Source: Pelagibius sp964472095
GTDB lineage: Bacteria > Pseudomonadota > Alphaproteobacteria > Kiloniellales > Kiloniellaceae
DNA length: 64,000 bases
Assembly (NCBI GenBank): GCA_964472095.1
Contig: CAYYIV010000019.1
Location: 26,265-90,264, forward strand
Reading direction: 5' to 3'
Every line of letters begins with the position of its first letter. Position 1 is the stretch's first letter. Shown piece after piece: positions 1 to 7,890 of the stretch. The notes below the pieces were generated by a model. That model worked only from the letters and a program-made list of their open reading frames with translations. It was not told where the DNA came from and made no database searches. The translations under genes were made by a program, and so were the position numbers.

Positions 1-696
1 CGACTGGAAGCCGATGCGCCGCGCCACCGTCAGTTCTTTCTCGGCTTCATACCCAACGATAGGTAGGCCGGGGAATCTCCTCGCCGCCTCGCACAGAAGT
101 CCTCGCCAAGCGATCTCCGGATCGACTTCAGCATGAAACACGTTGGACAAGCCGACAACGCCCGCACCTTTGTTCAGGACACCTCCACACAGCGGGATAC
201 CGTCGGCAGGCGCGAAGAGGAAGTTCACATTGGTGTGCGATATCAGGCTTGCAGCGAATATCTGCGACGTCTCGGTGGTTGTCGCCTCGCCCGCCCAGGC
301 TTCCTTCCAGAGCAGTAGATCAGCTTCGGAACGGACCGTTGCCCAGGGCAGCCCTGTTGGGCTCTCCTGCGCGTCACCGGCTGCCGGCTGCCGCAAGATC
401 CATTCCGCGTCGAACAGCACAGTAAAGCCCAGCGGGCGCAGATCGAGACTCCGAAAGCAGTCTTTGACCGCCCATCCAGCACCACGGGGTGATCCGACCA
501 ACGAGGTGATTGCCTCGATTTGCTCTTCAGCCGCTTCCACAGGCGCCAAAGTGATAACGTCTGGATAGTAGGGCGGCGTGCCGTACCTGTTGAACCACAG
601 CGCCTTCCGAAACTCCCCGGGAGCACCTTGAGCACGGCAAACAGCGTCGCACCACAGCGCGTTGTTCCGTGCCGCCCTTAGCAGATAGTCTCTCAT
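1..696 (-). CDS. GNAT-like acetyltransferase family protein, C-terminus cut by window edge
   Basis: An open frame runs on the minus strand from ATG at 696 to base 1 with no stop, giving at least 232 residues. It has strong GC bias at third codon positions, as expected for real coding in this genome. The visible C-terminal part (NVNFLFAP..., GLSNVF, a segment reading GLPIVGYE, then AARRIGFQS) resembles the acetyl-CoA binding end of uncharacterised GNAT-fold proteins, where the last motif is usually followed by a GPLRVW-type tail that would lie outside the window. The start overlaps the stop of a 29-codon ORF by 4 nt (ATGA). Family assignment is by motif memory only and the substrate is unknown. 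Another acyltransferase-like fold is possible. Confidence 0.6.
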   Translation of the reverse strand, partial: MRDYLLRAARNNALWCDAVCRAQGAPGEFRKALWFNRYGTPPYYPDVITLAPVEAAEEQIEAITSLVGSPRGAGWAVKDCFRSLDLRPLGFTVLFDAEWILRQPAAGDAQESPTGLPWATVRSEADLLLWKEAWAGEATTTETSQIFAASLISHTNVNFLFAPADGIPLCGGVLNKGAGVVGLSNVFHAEVDPEIAWRGLLCEAARRFPGLPIVGYEAEKELTVARRIGFQS

Positions 697-782
697 GATG
701 TGAGCCTGACCGGGTCGGCCATCCGCGCTGCGGCGACGGCGGTATGCGGACGCCGGCAGGTGGGTTCGGTGGTCATCGACAT
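693..782 (-). CDS. 29-residue leader-like ORF overlapping the GNAT-like gene
   Basis: The ORF starts at ATG 782 with GCGAGGC immediately upstream, reads MSMTTEPTCRRPHTAV..., and ends in TGA at 693-695. It overlaps the ATG of the next gene in the ATGA arrangement typical of translational coupling. It is not recognised as any family. It may be a coupling leader or chance; the exact 4-nt overlap is the only support. Confidence 0.25.
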   Translation of the reverse strand: MSMTTEPTCRRPHTAVAAARMADPVRLTS

Positions 783-832
783 GCCTCGCGAAGGGCCGCC
801 CGTTTACTTCAGATGCAACGGTCCGCCAGTTC

Positions 833-1156
833 TCAGCGGTGGATGCTGCGAACCTCGAAATGGACGCCTTCGTTCTTCTGAAGGCAGCCTATGATCTCGA
901 AGAGATTGTCCGCACGCGGGTTGCCGCTGGGACTTAGCATGCGCATGAGGCTCTTAGGCGACTTGCGGGTGAAGGTCGCCAGAGCCTCGAAACCGATCGT
1001 CGCTTTGACGTAGTCGCGGAGCACTGCCTTTCCGGTCTGCACATCTCCGGACAGCAAGTAATCGACCCCTTCCTTCAGCAGGGCTTCGCGGAAGGCAGGA
1101 TCGCGCTCGACGCGGGCCTTGACCGTGTCCTTGAAGTCGCGTGTCAGCGCCATCAT
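833..1156 (-). CDS. HigA-like antitoxin / addiction-module DNA-binding protein (orphan)
   Basis: The 107-residue protein has the N-terminal pattern LTRDFKDTV and the sequence GDVQTGKAVLRDYVKATIGF. It ends with an Xre-like helix-turn-helix segment (KSPKSLMRMLSPSGNP, then LFEIIGCLQ). This layout matches small antitoxins of HigBA/RelE-type addiction modules, which bind their own promoter and neutralise a RelE/HigB RNase. No intact toxin gene is adjacent: only about 135 bp separates the start from a palindromic operator-like site at 1291-1308, too short for a HigB of about 95 residues. It therefore looks like an orphan antitoxin or a stand-alone regulator. MM at the start leaves two possible ATG codons. 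Confidence 0.75.
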   Translation of the reverse strand: MMALTRDFKDTVKARVERDPAFREALLKEGVDYLLSGDVQTGKAVLRDYVKATIGFEALATFTRKSPKSLMRMLSPSGNPRADNLFEIIGCLQKNEGVHFEVRSIHR

Positions 1157-1290
1157 CCCGTCACCTTACGCTTGCGCGCCTTACATTCCTGCCAGAGGGT
1201 ACAGAACGTGCAATCGGTCGAACCATCTGCCCTAGGGGCAGCATCCCCTGGCGTCGAGATATTCCCTGCCTGCTATCACAGCTTCTATAA

Positions 1291-1308
1291 AGTAACGTAT
1301 AGGTTACT
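1291..1308. promoter_or_regulatory. 18-bp palindrome upstream of the antitoxin gene
   Basis: AGTAACGTATAGGTTACT is an inverted repeat (AGTAAC / GTTACT) around GTATAG. Sixteen of 18 bases are symmetrical. It sits in an AT-richer patch 135 bp upstream of the antitoxin ATG and just beyond the stop of the hydrolase gene at 1310. HigA and Xre antitoxins typically autoregulate through such sites. Operator function is inferred. Confidence 0.55.
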
Positions 1309-1309
1309 A

Positions 1310-2335
1310 TTATGCAGGCGGCAAGCCGTTGTTCCCGTTCGCGGCGAAGAACGCCTCCGCTGCCAGGTCGTGCCAGGTCTCGGGCCGGCCGCGGCAATGG
1401 AAGCCGACGTGCCCGCCGCCCTCGCTCAGCAGCGGTGTGAGCGCCGGATGCAGGGACCAGTCGAAGCGCTCGTAGGCGGCAGACGGGATCCAGGGGTCAT
1501 CCCTGGCGTGGATGACCAGAGTCGGGGTCTTGATCGCCGGCAGGAAGCGCAGGCCCGAGCACTGGGCGTAGTAGTCGTCGGCGCCGGCAAAGCCGTTGCG
1601 CGGGGCGACGACCTGCTCGTCGAAAGCATAGACGCTGTCGGCACTGACGATGGCGGCGCGCTCGGCCGGCGCGAGGTCGCGCGGCGCCGCCAGGGCCTCC
1701 GCCCGCATCTGGCCGAGCAGGAAGCGGTGGTAGCCCCAGTTGCGCGGCTGCATGAGCCGCTGCTGCGCCGCCTTCATGTCGATCGGCGCCGAGACGCTGA
1801 CGGCGCCGGCAACCGGAAAGGCCACCGCCTCCTCCGCCAGGAAGCGCAGCAGCATGTTGGCGCCGAGGGAGAAGCCCACGAGATAGAGTCCGCCGGCGAA
1901 ATCGACGCCGGGCACCTCCTGCAGAGCCACGAGGGCATCGCGCAGGTCGCCGCTGCGCCCGGCATGGTACTGCCCCCGGCACAGCGCCCGCGACGGACCG
2001 GCGCCGCGCAGGTTGAGGCGCAGCACGTCGCGGCCGCGCGCCAGCCAGAAGGCGGCGGAGGCGCGAATGTAGATGCTGTCCTCGCTGCCGGTCAGGCCGT
2101 GCACCAGAACCACGAGGCCGCGCGCGCCCTCGCCCGCGCGGTGCAGCCGGGCGACCAGGCGGTCGCCGCTGCCGTCGCGCAGGGCCAGTTCCAGGTGCTC
2201 GGCCGGCCAGGGACCGAGGTCGTGGCGCGGCCGCCGCATGAAGTTGCGCAGGGTCTGCAGATCGCCGCCGAGCCAGGGGAAACGGGGCCGAAACGCTGCG
2301 GCATCCAGGGTCAGGCGCGGCGGCGCGCCGGTCAT
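1310..2335 (-). CDS. YheT-family alpha/beta hydrolase
   Basis: The 341-residue alpha/beta hydrolase resembles the YheT/UPF0017 (AB-hydrolase superfamily 4) group, predicted carboxylesterases. Visible elements are the early sequence FRPRFPWLGGDLQTL typical of YheT, the oxyanion motif HGLTGS at 79-84, the nucleophile elbow GFSLGAN with Ser156, the acid in HARDD (Asp279/280) and the catalytic His309 in GGGHVGF. No signal peptide or membrane helix is seen, so it is probably cytosolic. Its ATG overlaps the stop of the upstream hydrolase gene by 4 nt, so the two are translationally coupled. The substrate cannot be deduced. Confidence 0.88.
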   Translation of the reverse strand: MTGAPPRLTLDAAAFRPRFPWLGGDLQTLRNFMRRPRHDLGPWPAEHLELALRDGSGDRLVARLHRAGEGARGLVVLVHGLTGSEDSIYIRASAAFWLARGRDVLRLNLRGAGPSRALCRGQYHAGRSGDLRDALVALQEVPGVDFAGGLYLVGFSLGANMLLRFLAEEAVAFPVAGAVSVSAPIDMKAAQQRLMQPRNWGYHRFLLGQMRAEALAAPRDLAPAERAAIVSADSVYAFDEQVVAPRNGFAGADDYYAQCSGLRFLPAIKTPTLVIHARDDPWIPSAAYERFDWSLHPALTPLLSEGGGHVGFHCRGRPETWHDLAAEAFFAANGNNGLPPA

Positions 2336-3183
2336 CCTGCCGCCAGCCAGTCGCGGACGACGGCGATCTGCCCGGCCTCCAGGAGCGCCGGGGCGTGGCC
2401 GCAGCCGGGAACCTCGACCAACTCGCTGCGCGGCCCGCGCCGGGTCATCTCCGCCGCGGTCTCCGGCAGCAGCAGGTCGGAGTCCGCCCCGCGGAGCACC
2501 AGGACCGGGCAGGCGATGCGGTCCCAGAGCTCCCAGAGATCGACGTCAGCCAGTTCGGCCTGACGCAGCGGCTGGGCGATGCGCGGATCGTAGTGCAGGC
2601 GCCAGGCGTCGCCGTCGCGCCGCACCGAGGTCTCCGTCAGGTGCCGCCACTGGGCATCGCTGAGGTCCCCGAAGCTGCGGTAGGTTGCCCGGTGGTAAGC
2701 TTCCGCCGCCGCCAGGTCGGAAAAGCGCGGATCTTTCCCGAAATATTGGAGGATGCGCTCCAGGGCCGCCTTGGGAATGAAAGGCCCGACGTCGTTGATG
2801 ACCAGCCGGCGCAGTGGGCTGTCAGGCTGGGCCGCCAGCATCATGCCGATCAGCCCGCCCATGGAGGTGCCGACGAGGTCCACCTGCAGGCAATCGAGCC
2901 GGGCGATCAGCGCCGCCGTGTCGGCAAGGTACTGCGGATAGCCGTAGTCTGAGGGATCGCGCAGCCAGCCGCTGTCGCCGCGGCCCACCACGTCGGCGCA
3001 GACCACGCGCCGACCAGCCGCCACCAGCGCTTCCGCCAGGCTGTCGAAGTCGCGCGCGTTGCGGGCGAGGCCGTGCAGGCAGATCACCGGCACGGGATCC
3101 TGGGCCTCGTAGTCGCGGTAGGCGATGCGGTGGAAGCCGGTCTTCGACAGGCAGGAAAGGCTGGCGCTACGAAAGCTCGCCAT
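2332..3183 (-). CDS. alpha/beta hydrolase
   Basis: The 283-residue alpha/beta hydrolase carries HGLARN at 37-42 (oxyanion), the nucleophile elbow GTSMGG with Ser107, an acid in the LRGADSDLLL segment and a catalytic His in GCGHAP near the end. The size and motifs fit the esterase / epoxide-hydrolase-like group without a lid insertion that would define a substrate. It overlaps the downstream YheT-like gene by 4 nt and follows the decarboxylase gene after only 6 nt, so the three probably share one transcript. Confidence 0.88.
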   Translation of the reverse strand: MASFRSASLSCLSKTGFHRIAYRDYEAQDPVPVICLHGLARNARDFDSLAEALVAAGRRVVCADVVGRGDSGWLRDPSDYGYPQYLADTAALIARLDCLQVDLVGTSMGGLIGMMLAAQPDSPLRRLVINDVGPFIPKAALERILQYFGKDPRFSDLAAAEAYHRATYRSFGDLSDAQWRHLTETSVRRDGDAWRLHYDPRIAQPLRQAELADVDLWELWDRIACPVLVLRGADSDLLLPETAAEMTRRGPRSELVEVPGCGHAPALLEAGQIAVVRDWLAAG

Positions 3184-3189
3184 GCCCGC

Positions 3190-4407
3190 TCAGGCAGCCG
3201 CCACCAGCGCGGGCGGGGCATCGAAGACCTGAACGAAGGTCTCCGGATGAAATCCATTGAAGCGGGTGGCCAGAGCGTTGGAATAGGCGCCAACCTGGTC
3301 GATTTCGATCCAGTCGCCCTCCCGCACGTCCTCCGGCAGGCTGAAGGTGCCGGGCAGAACATCCAGGGAATCGCAGGTCGGACCGTTGAGGGCGAACTCG
3401 CCCATCTTGTCGGAAACCGTCCCCTCGAGACGGATCAGCCGCGCCGGCAGCCGGATCGCAACGGTGGCCATCTCCGACAGGCTGCCGTAGATGCCGTCGT
3501 TGATATAGAGGCGGTGGTCCTTGCGCAGCTGCACCTGGGTCAACAGCGAACAGCCCTGCGCCACCAGGGCGCGGCCCGGCTCCGCGAAGATCTCGACATT
3601 GGGGTTCAGCCCGAGCGGCTTCAGGCCGCGTCGGATGGCCTCCATGTAGGCGTCCAGCGCGGGCACCGGCCGATCGCCATAGGCGGCCGGAAAGCCGCCG
3701 CCGACATCGATGCATACGGGCTCGACGCCGGCTTTGCGCATCACCCCGCCGAGCAGCTCTAAAGCCGCCGCGTAGGCCTCCGGGCTGCGGCACTGGGAGC
3801 CGACGTGGAAGGCCAGGCCCACCGTGCAGCCGCGCGCCGCCGCTTCCTTCATCAGTTCGGCCGCCTCGTCGGGCGCGGCGCCGAACTTGGCCGCCAGGTG
3901 ATAGAGCGCGTCGTCGGCCGGCGGCGTGTTCACTCGCACGATGATGGTGTTGCCCTGGGCGCCGGTTTCCTCGATGACCTTGTTCAGCTCGTCGCGATGG
4001 TCGACGACGAAATGCCGCACGCCGTAGACGCGGTAGGCGGCCGTAATGACCGCGCGCGCCTTCACCGGATGCATGAAGTAGGTGTGGACGTCGTCAAAGG
4101 CGTCGGAGACCTGCGCGATCTCGGTCAGCGAAGCCGTATCGAAGTGCCTGATGCCTCCTTTGAAGAGCGCATTCAGCACCAGCGGATGCGGGTTGCACTT
4201 CACCGCGTAGAGGACGGTGCCGGGAAACTGGCTGATGAAGCGCCTGGCGCTGGCCGCCAGCACGTCGGGCCGGACGCAATAGACCGGATAGCTCGGCCGC
4301 AGCGCCCGGGCAACCGACGTCACATCGGTGAACTGGCCTTTGTCGATCGCCACTGCAAGTCGCCTGTGCCTGTCTCTGGTTTCATGGGGACGATCCCAGG
4401 ACCCCAT
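3190..4407 (-). CDS. group IV PLP-dependent ornithine/lysine/DAP-type decarboxylase
   Basis: This fold-type III PLP enzyme has an alanine-racemase-like barrel followed by a Greek-key domain. YAVKCNP supplies the PLP lysine, HVGSQ and DVGGGFP bind cofactor phosphate, EPGRALVAQG follows, and GPTCDSLDVLP carries the active-site cysteine. The approximately 400-residue length and the CDSLD motif point to ornithine/lysine decarboxylase (putrescine or cadaverine synthesis) rather than diaminopimelate decarboxylase. The first ~18 residues (MGSWDRPHETRD...) look unlike coding. GTG at 4353, preceding AIDKGQF, is a plausible true start, giving about 387 residues. The specific amino acid is not determinable here. 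Confidence 0.88.
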   Translation of the reverse strand: MGSWDRPHETRDRHRRLAVAIDKGQFTDVTSVARALRPSYPVYCVRPDVLAASARRFISQFPGTVLYAVKCNPHPLVLNALFKGGIRHFDTASLTEIAQVSDAFDDVHTYFMHPVKARAVITAAYRVYGVRHFVVDHRDELNKVIEETGAQGNTIIVRVNTPPADDALYHLAAKFGAAPDEAAELMKEAAARGCTVGLAFHVGSQCRSPEAYAAALELLGGVMRKAGVEPVCIDVGGGFPAAYGDRPVPALDAYMEAIRRGLKPLGLNPNVEIFAEPGRALVAQGCSLLTQVQLRKDHRLYINDGIYGSLSEMATVAIRLPARLIRLEGTVSDKMGEFALNGPTCDSLDVLPGTFSLPEDVREGDWIEIDQVGAYSNALATRFNGFHPETFVQVFDAPPALVAAA

Positions 4408-4457
4408 CTATAAGAAGCTCCCGCCCCGGCGACAAGGAGAACCATCGGCTGGCGCCC

Positions 4458-5915
4458 TCAACCGATGCCGAGCAGCCGCAGACGCGAGCCCGAGGCGTCC
4501 CGCGCCGAGCGCAGCAGGCTGCGCATTTCCTGGCCGAGGGAGATGTCGCCGTCCTTCATGTAAGATTCGTGGTTGGCCTCTATCTCGTCCACCACGTAGC
4601 GGTAGTTCACCATCAGGCCGCAGGACTGGGACATTCCGTTCCCGGAGACGTCGCCCAGCCAGTTCAGCCGCTCCAGGCGCGCGCCATTACGCAGGTGGAA
4701 ACGCGCCACCGAATCGAGCGGCTGGCCGTCGCCCCGCTTCGACACCAGGTAGCGGGCGGCAAGGAGCATGAGCGGCCGCTGCAGCGCCCCCGCCAGCGCC
4801 GGCTCCGCCACCCAGCCGGCGCCGCCGATGATTTCCTCGATCATCTGCTTGAGGCCGCGGTCCTCGGACAGCGCCGGCAGCTCGGCGAGGTCCTCGGGAC
4901 CGAAAGCGGCCGCCAGCTCTGCCTCCGGCAGGGCTTGCAGCCAGCGGCGGTATCCGGGGATTGGCGACAGCGTGGCGAAGATCTTGAGCCGCGGGAACTC
5001 GCGAGAGAGAGTCTGGACCACCCGCTTGATGAGGTAGTCGCCGAAGGAAATCTGCTTCAGGCCTTTTTGGGTATTGGAGATCGAATAGAAAATTGCTGCG
5101 TCCGCCTGTTGCGGATCCATCTTCGGCGCCTTCTCGTCTAGCAAGGCCTGGATCGAGCTGGCCATGCCCTGCACCAGGGCGACCTCGACGAAAGCCAGCG
5201 GCTCCTCCGGCATCCGCGGATGGAACAGCGCGTAGCAGCGGCGGTCTGAATCCAGTCGGTTGCGCAGATCCTGCCAGGAAGTGATCTGATGCACCGCCTC
5301 ATAGGCGACAAGCTTTTCGAGTAGCGAGGCCGGCGAGTCCCAATCAATCGCGCGCAGGTCGAGAAAGCCGGTGTCGAACCAGGACAGCAACAGCTCGCGC
5401 AGATCGTTGTCGAGGCCCTGCAGGTAGGGATCGTCGCTGCGCAGCGCCAGCAGATCGGCACGCAGGTCGACCAGGAACTTAACCCCCTCCGGCAAGGCAT
5501 TGAACTGCATCAGCAGGCGCAGGCGCGGCGGCTGTAGCGCCCGGCGCAGCGCGCTCTCCGCCTTCAGTCGCTCCGCATCGGTGGTGGCCGTCCGGTAGCC
5601 GGTGACAGCCTGGTCGACGACCTCGGGCGAAACGGCGAACTCGTGTGCGAGAACGGTCAGGAAGCGCTCGCGGCCCGCGGCATCCTGCTCAAGGTAACTG
5701 CGCCCCAGGGCTGCCGCCCGCATGCGGGCCGACACCTCGCCGCCGCGTGCCTCCAGGCAGTCCTGCATCAGGCGTTTGAGCGCATCGGGCTGGGTCGAGG
5801 CCGGCGCCTTCGACAGGCCGACCGTGCGCGCCGCCGACTGGGCGATGTCGCGCCAGGCCGTCGCCAGATTCGACAGCGTACGTTCGACCAGGTTTTCCTG
5901 CTGAACCTCCGTCAT
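4458..5915 (-). CDS. matA: malonyl-CoA decarboxylase
   Basis: The 485-residue protein of the malonyl-CoA decarboxylase family converts malonyl-CoA to acetyl-CoA and CO2. An N-terminal helical domain (about 1-170) precedes the GNAT-like catalytic domain. Characteristic segments are HPRMPEEPLAFVEVAL, FYSISNTQKGL and FATLSPIPGYRRWL, with the conserved serine in the first of these regions and a C-terminal NGMSQSCGLMVNY. Its ATG is preceded by GAGAGGGA and lies 12 bp after the dctM stop, so it is probably the last gene of the dctPQM transcript. With MatB and the GntR regulator opposite, this is a malonate catabolic set; the symbol follows that context. Confidence 0.93.
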   Translation of the reverse strand: MTEVQQENLVERTLSNLATAWRDIAQSAARTVGLSKAPASTQPDALKRLMQDCLEARGGEVSARMRAAALGRSYLEQDAAGRERFLTVLAHEFAVSPEVVDQAVTGYRTATTDAERLKAESALRRALQPPRLRLLMQFNALPEGVKFLVDLRADLLALRSDDPYLQGLDNDLRELLLSWFDTGFLDLRAIDWDSPASLLEKLVAYEAVHQITSWQDLRNRLDSDRRCYALFHPRMPEEPLAFVEVALVQGMASSIQALLDEKAPKMDPQQADAAIFYSISNTQKGLKQISFGDYLIKRVVQTLSREFPRLKIFATLSPIPGYRRWLQALPEAELAAAFGPEDLAELPALSEDRGLKQMIEEIIGGAGWVAEPALAGALQRPLMLLAARYLVSKRGDGQPLDSVARFHLRNGARLERLNWLGDVSGNGMSQSCGLMVNYRYVVDEIEANHESYMKDGDISLGQEMRSLLRSARDASGSRLRLLGIG

Positions 5916-5927
5916 CCGGATCCCTCT

Positions 5928-7256
5928 CTAAATGCCGGGACCCATGATGGTATCCGGCAACCAGGTGGCAATCGAAGGAAACACACAGAGCAAGACGATA
6001 CCCAGAACCATCGCAAGCATGAAGGGCAAAGCCCCCTTAAGGATCGTCGCCAGCGAAACATCCGGCACGATCCCATTGATAACGTAGAGATTTAAGCCGA
6101 CCGGCGGGGTGATCAAGCCGATCTCCATGTTGATCGTCAGGATCACCGCGAACCAGTAGGGATCGAAACCCGCGGAGGTCACGATCGGCAGCAGGATCGG
6201 CGCCGTCATGAGGATCACCGCGACCGGCGGCAGGAAGAAGCCGCAGACCAGCAGGAAAACGTTGATCATCGCCATCAGCACCCAGCGATCCACGTCGAGG
6301 CCGGCGATCCACTCGGCGATGGTCTGGGTGACGAAGAGGCTGGAAAGCGTGTAGCTGAACAGTGCCGAGGCACCGATGATCATCAGGATCATCACCGATT
6401 CCCGCATCGAATCGCCGAGAATCTCCCGTAACCGAAGGATCGACCAGTTGCGCAGGAACAGGCCGTAGATCACCACCACCAGCAGGATGCAGAACAGCGC
6501 GCCGACGCCCGCGGCCTCCGAGGGCGTCGCAACGCCGCCATAGAGCACATAGAGAACGCCGGCGATGATCAGCAGGAACGGCAGCACCCGGGGCAGCACC
6601 ACCAGCTTCTCGCGCAGGCTGTAGCCGGCCTCCCGCAAGTTGAAGCGGTAGCCTCCGCGCCAGGCTGCGAAGAAAGACCAGGCCATGAACAGACAGGTGA
6701 GCATGAGTCCCGGCAGCAGTCCGGCAATGAACAGCCGGCCGATCGAGGTTTCCGTGGAGATGCCATAAACGATCATGGTGACCGACGGCGGAATGAGGAT
6801 GCCGAGCGTGCCACCGGCGGCAATGGCGCCGGTGGCCAGGCCATCGGGATAGCCGCGCCGGCGCATCTCGGGAATGCCCATCTTGCCGATGGCCGCACAG
6901 GTCGCCGGCGAGGAACCCGACAGGGCGGCGAAGATCGAGCAGGCACCGATGTTCGAGATCACCAATCCGCCGGGCACGCGGTGCAGCCAGCGCTCCAACG
7001 CCTCGTAGAGATCCTTGCCGGCCGGCGAGGACGCAACGGCGGCGCCCATCAGCACGAACATCGGAATGGACACCAGGGTGAAATCGGCCAACCCGCCGAA
7101 AAAGGTATCCGCCACGATACCTATGCTGCCCCAACCGTCGACGGCGACGAGGAAGCCGATGGCGACGAGACCCAGGCCGAAGGCGATCGGAATGCCGGTG
7201 GCGAGGACTGCGATGGTGACGATGCCGATGAGGGCGCCCAGTTCCAGCGGACTCAC
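5928..7256 (-). CDS. dctM: TRAP transporter large permease, DctM type
   Basis: The 442-residue, very hydrophobic protein of the DctM family is the 12-helix ion-coupled permease of TRAP transporters. GTG at 7256 is chosen because it begins the first transmembrane segment (VSPLELGALIGIV) and overlaps the dctQ stop by 4 nt (GTGA). An upstream in-frame extension is arginine-rich and non-family-like. Motifs include SGSSPATCAAIGKMGIPEM, IPPSVTMIVYG and the C-terminal half repeat PPVGLNLYVINGI. The neighbours suggest malonate or a related dicarboxylate as substrate, as reported for the MatPQM system of Sinorhizobium; this is inference. Confidence 0.93.
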   Translation of the reverse strand: MSPLELGALIGIVTIAVLATGIPIAFGLGLVAIGFLVAVDGWGSIGIVADTFFGGLADFTLVSIPMFVLMGAAVASSPAGKDLYEALERWLHRVPGGLVISNIGACSIFAALSGSSPATCAAIGKMGIPEMRRRGYPDGLATGAIAAGGTLGILIPPSVTMIVYGISTETSIGRLFIAGLLPGLMLTCLFMAWSFFAAWRGGYRFNLREAGYSLREKLVVLPRVLPFLLIIAGVLYVLYGGVATPSEAAGVGALFCILLVVVIYGLFLRNWSILRLREILGDSMRESVMILMIIGASALFSYTLSSLFVTQTIAEWIAGLDVDRWVLMAMINVFLLVCGFFLPPVAVILMTAPILLPIVTSAGFDPYWFAVILTINMEIGLITPPVGLNLYVINGIVPDVSLATILKGALPFMLAMVLGIVLLCVFPSIATWLPDTIMGPGI

Positions 7257-7771
7257 GGCCGCTCCTCCTGCTCGAGCCCGAAGGGCATGGCGCGGCCCGT
7301 CGCGAGACACAGGATGTCGGCGACGTACTGCAGGCAAAGCAGACCGATGCCGATGGGAATCGGCGCGTAGGCTATCCACAGCGGCAGCGCCCAGATCGAG
7401 CTGGTCTTCCAGTTGCCGCGCCAGGCGTCGAGCCACAGTTCGAGGCCGCTGTAGGCCAGCACCGCACAGAAGACCAGGGCCAGGAAGGAGGCCAGGAAAG
7501 CGAGGATGAGACGCGCCCGATGCGGCAGGTAGAGCGGCAGCAGGTCAACGTTCACGTGGCCTCGGCGCAGCAGCACGTAGGGGCTGCCGATCAGGGTCGC
7601 GCCGACGATGCTGTAGACCGTGAACTCGGTTTGCCAGACCGTCGACTGGTTCAAGAGGTAGCGCATCACCACCATTTCGCAGACGACCAGCACGGCCGCT
7701 GCCAGGGTGAGCGCCGCGAGGATGCCGCAGAACTGAGAGAGCCGGCGCACGGTCACGATGAAAACGTCCAA
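7253..7771 (-). CDS. dctQ: TRAP transporter small permease, DctQ type
   Basis: The four-helix DctQ subunit bridges the DctM permease and the periplasmic receptor. Features are a first helix around FCGILAALTLAAAVLVVCEMVVMRY, the family signature TVWQTEF, then RRGHVNVDLL and two further helices. No ATG lies close to the start of homology. The longer in-frame ORF to 7987 reads through the hairpin and a proline/arginine-rich stretch, so TTG at 7771 (or GTG at 7756) is the likely start. The stop overlaps the dctM start. Confidence 0.85.
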   Translation of the reverse strand: MDVFIVTVRRLSQFCGILAALTLAAAVLVVCEMVVMRYLLNQSTVWQTEFTVYSIVGATLIGSPYVLLRRGHVNVDLLPLYLPHRARLILAFLASFLALVFCAVLAYSGLELWLDAWRGNWKTSSIWALPLWIAYAPIPIGIGLLCLQYVADILCLATGRAMPFGLEQEERP

Positions 7772-7839
7772 GACTGCCTCGACGAAAGAGAATACGCGGA
7801 TCCCGCAAGGCTGCGGATGAGGGAGGCGGAGAAGCGTTG

Positions 7840-7871
7840 GGGGGCGCCGGCGTTCTGCCGCCGACGCCCCC
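7840..7871 (-). promoter_or_regulatory. intercistronic stem-loop between dctP and dctQ
   Basis: A 13-bp GC-only stem with one mismatch and a 6-nt loop (7853-7858) lies 19 bp after the dctP stop codon, in the 119-bp gap before dctQ. No T-run follows on the minus strand, so it is more likely an mRNA-stabilising or partial-termination hairpin than a full terminator. Such elements commonly raise binding-protein expression above that of the permeases. Confidence 0.6.
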
Positions 7872-7890
7872 GGGTCGCGATCTGAACTAC

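Noticed and set aside
79..91. ParC quinolone-region residues HPHGDQSIYD as a resistance mutation (residue numbers of the parC product)
   Set aside because: Gln at the Ser80-equivalent position is, as far as I recall, normal for alphaproteobacterial ParC, so it is not evidence of selected resistance.
243..635. 130-codon minus-strand ORF at the left end
   Set aside because: The frame offset by one on the same strand is open for 232 codons to the window edge and has protein-like content; this one is rich in R, S and C.
1172..2563. 463-codon plus-strand ORF opposite the two hydrolases
   Set aside because: The opposite strand carries two catalytic triads with conserved spacing; this frame has none.
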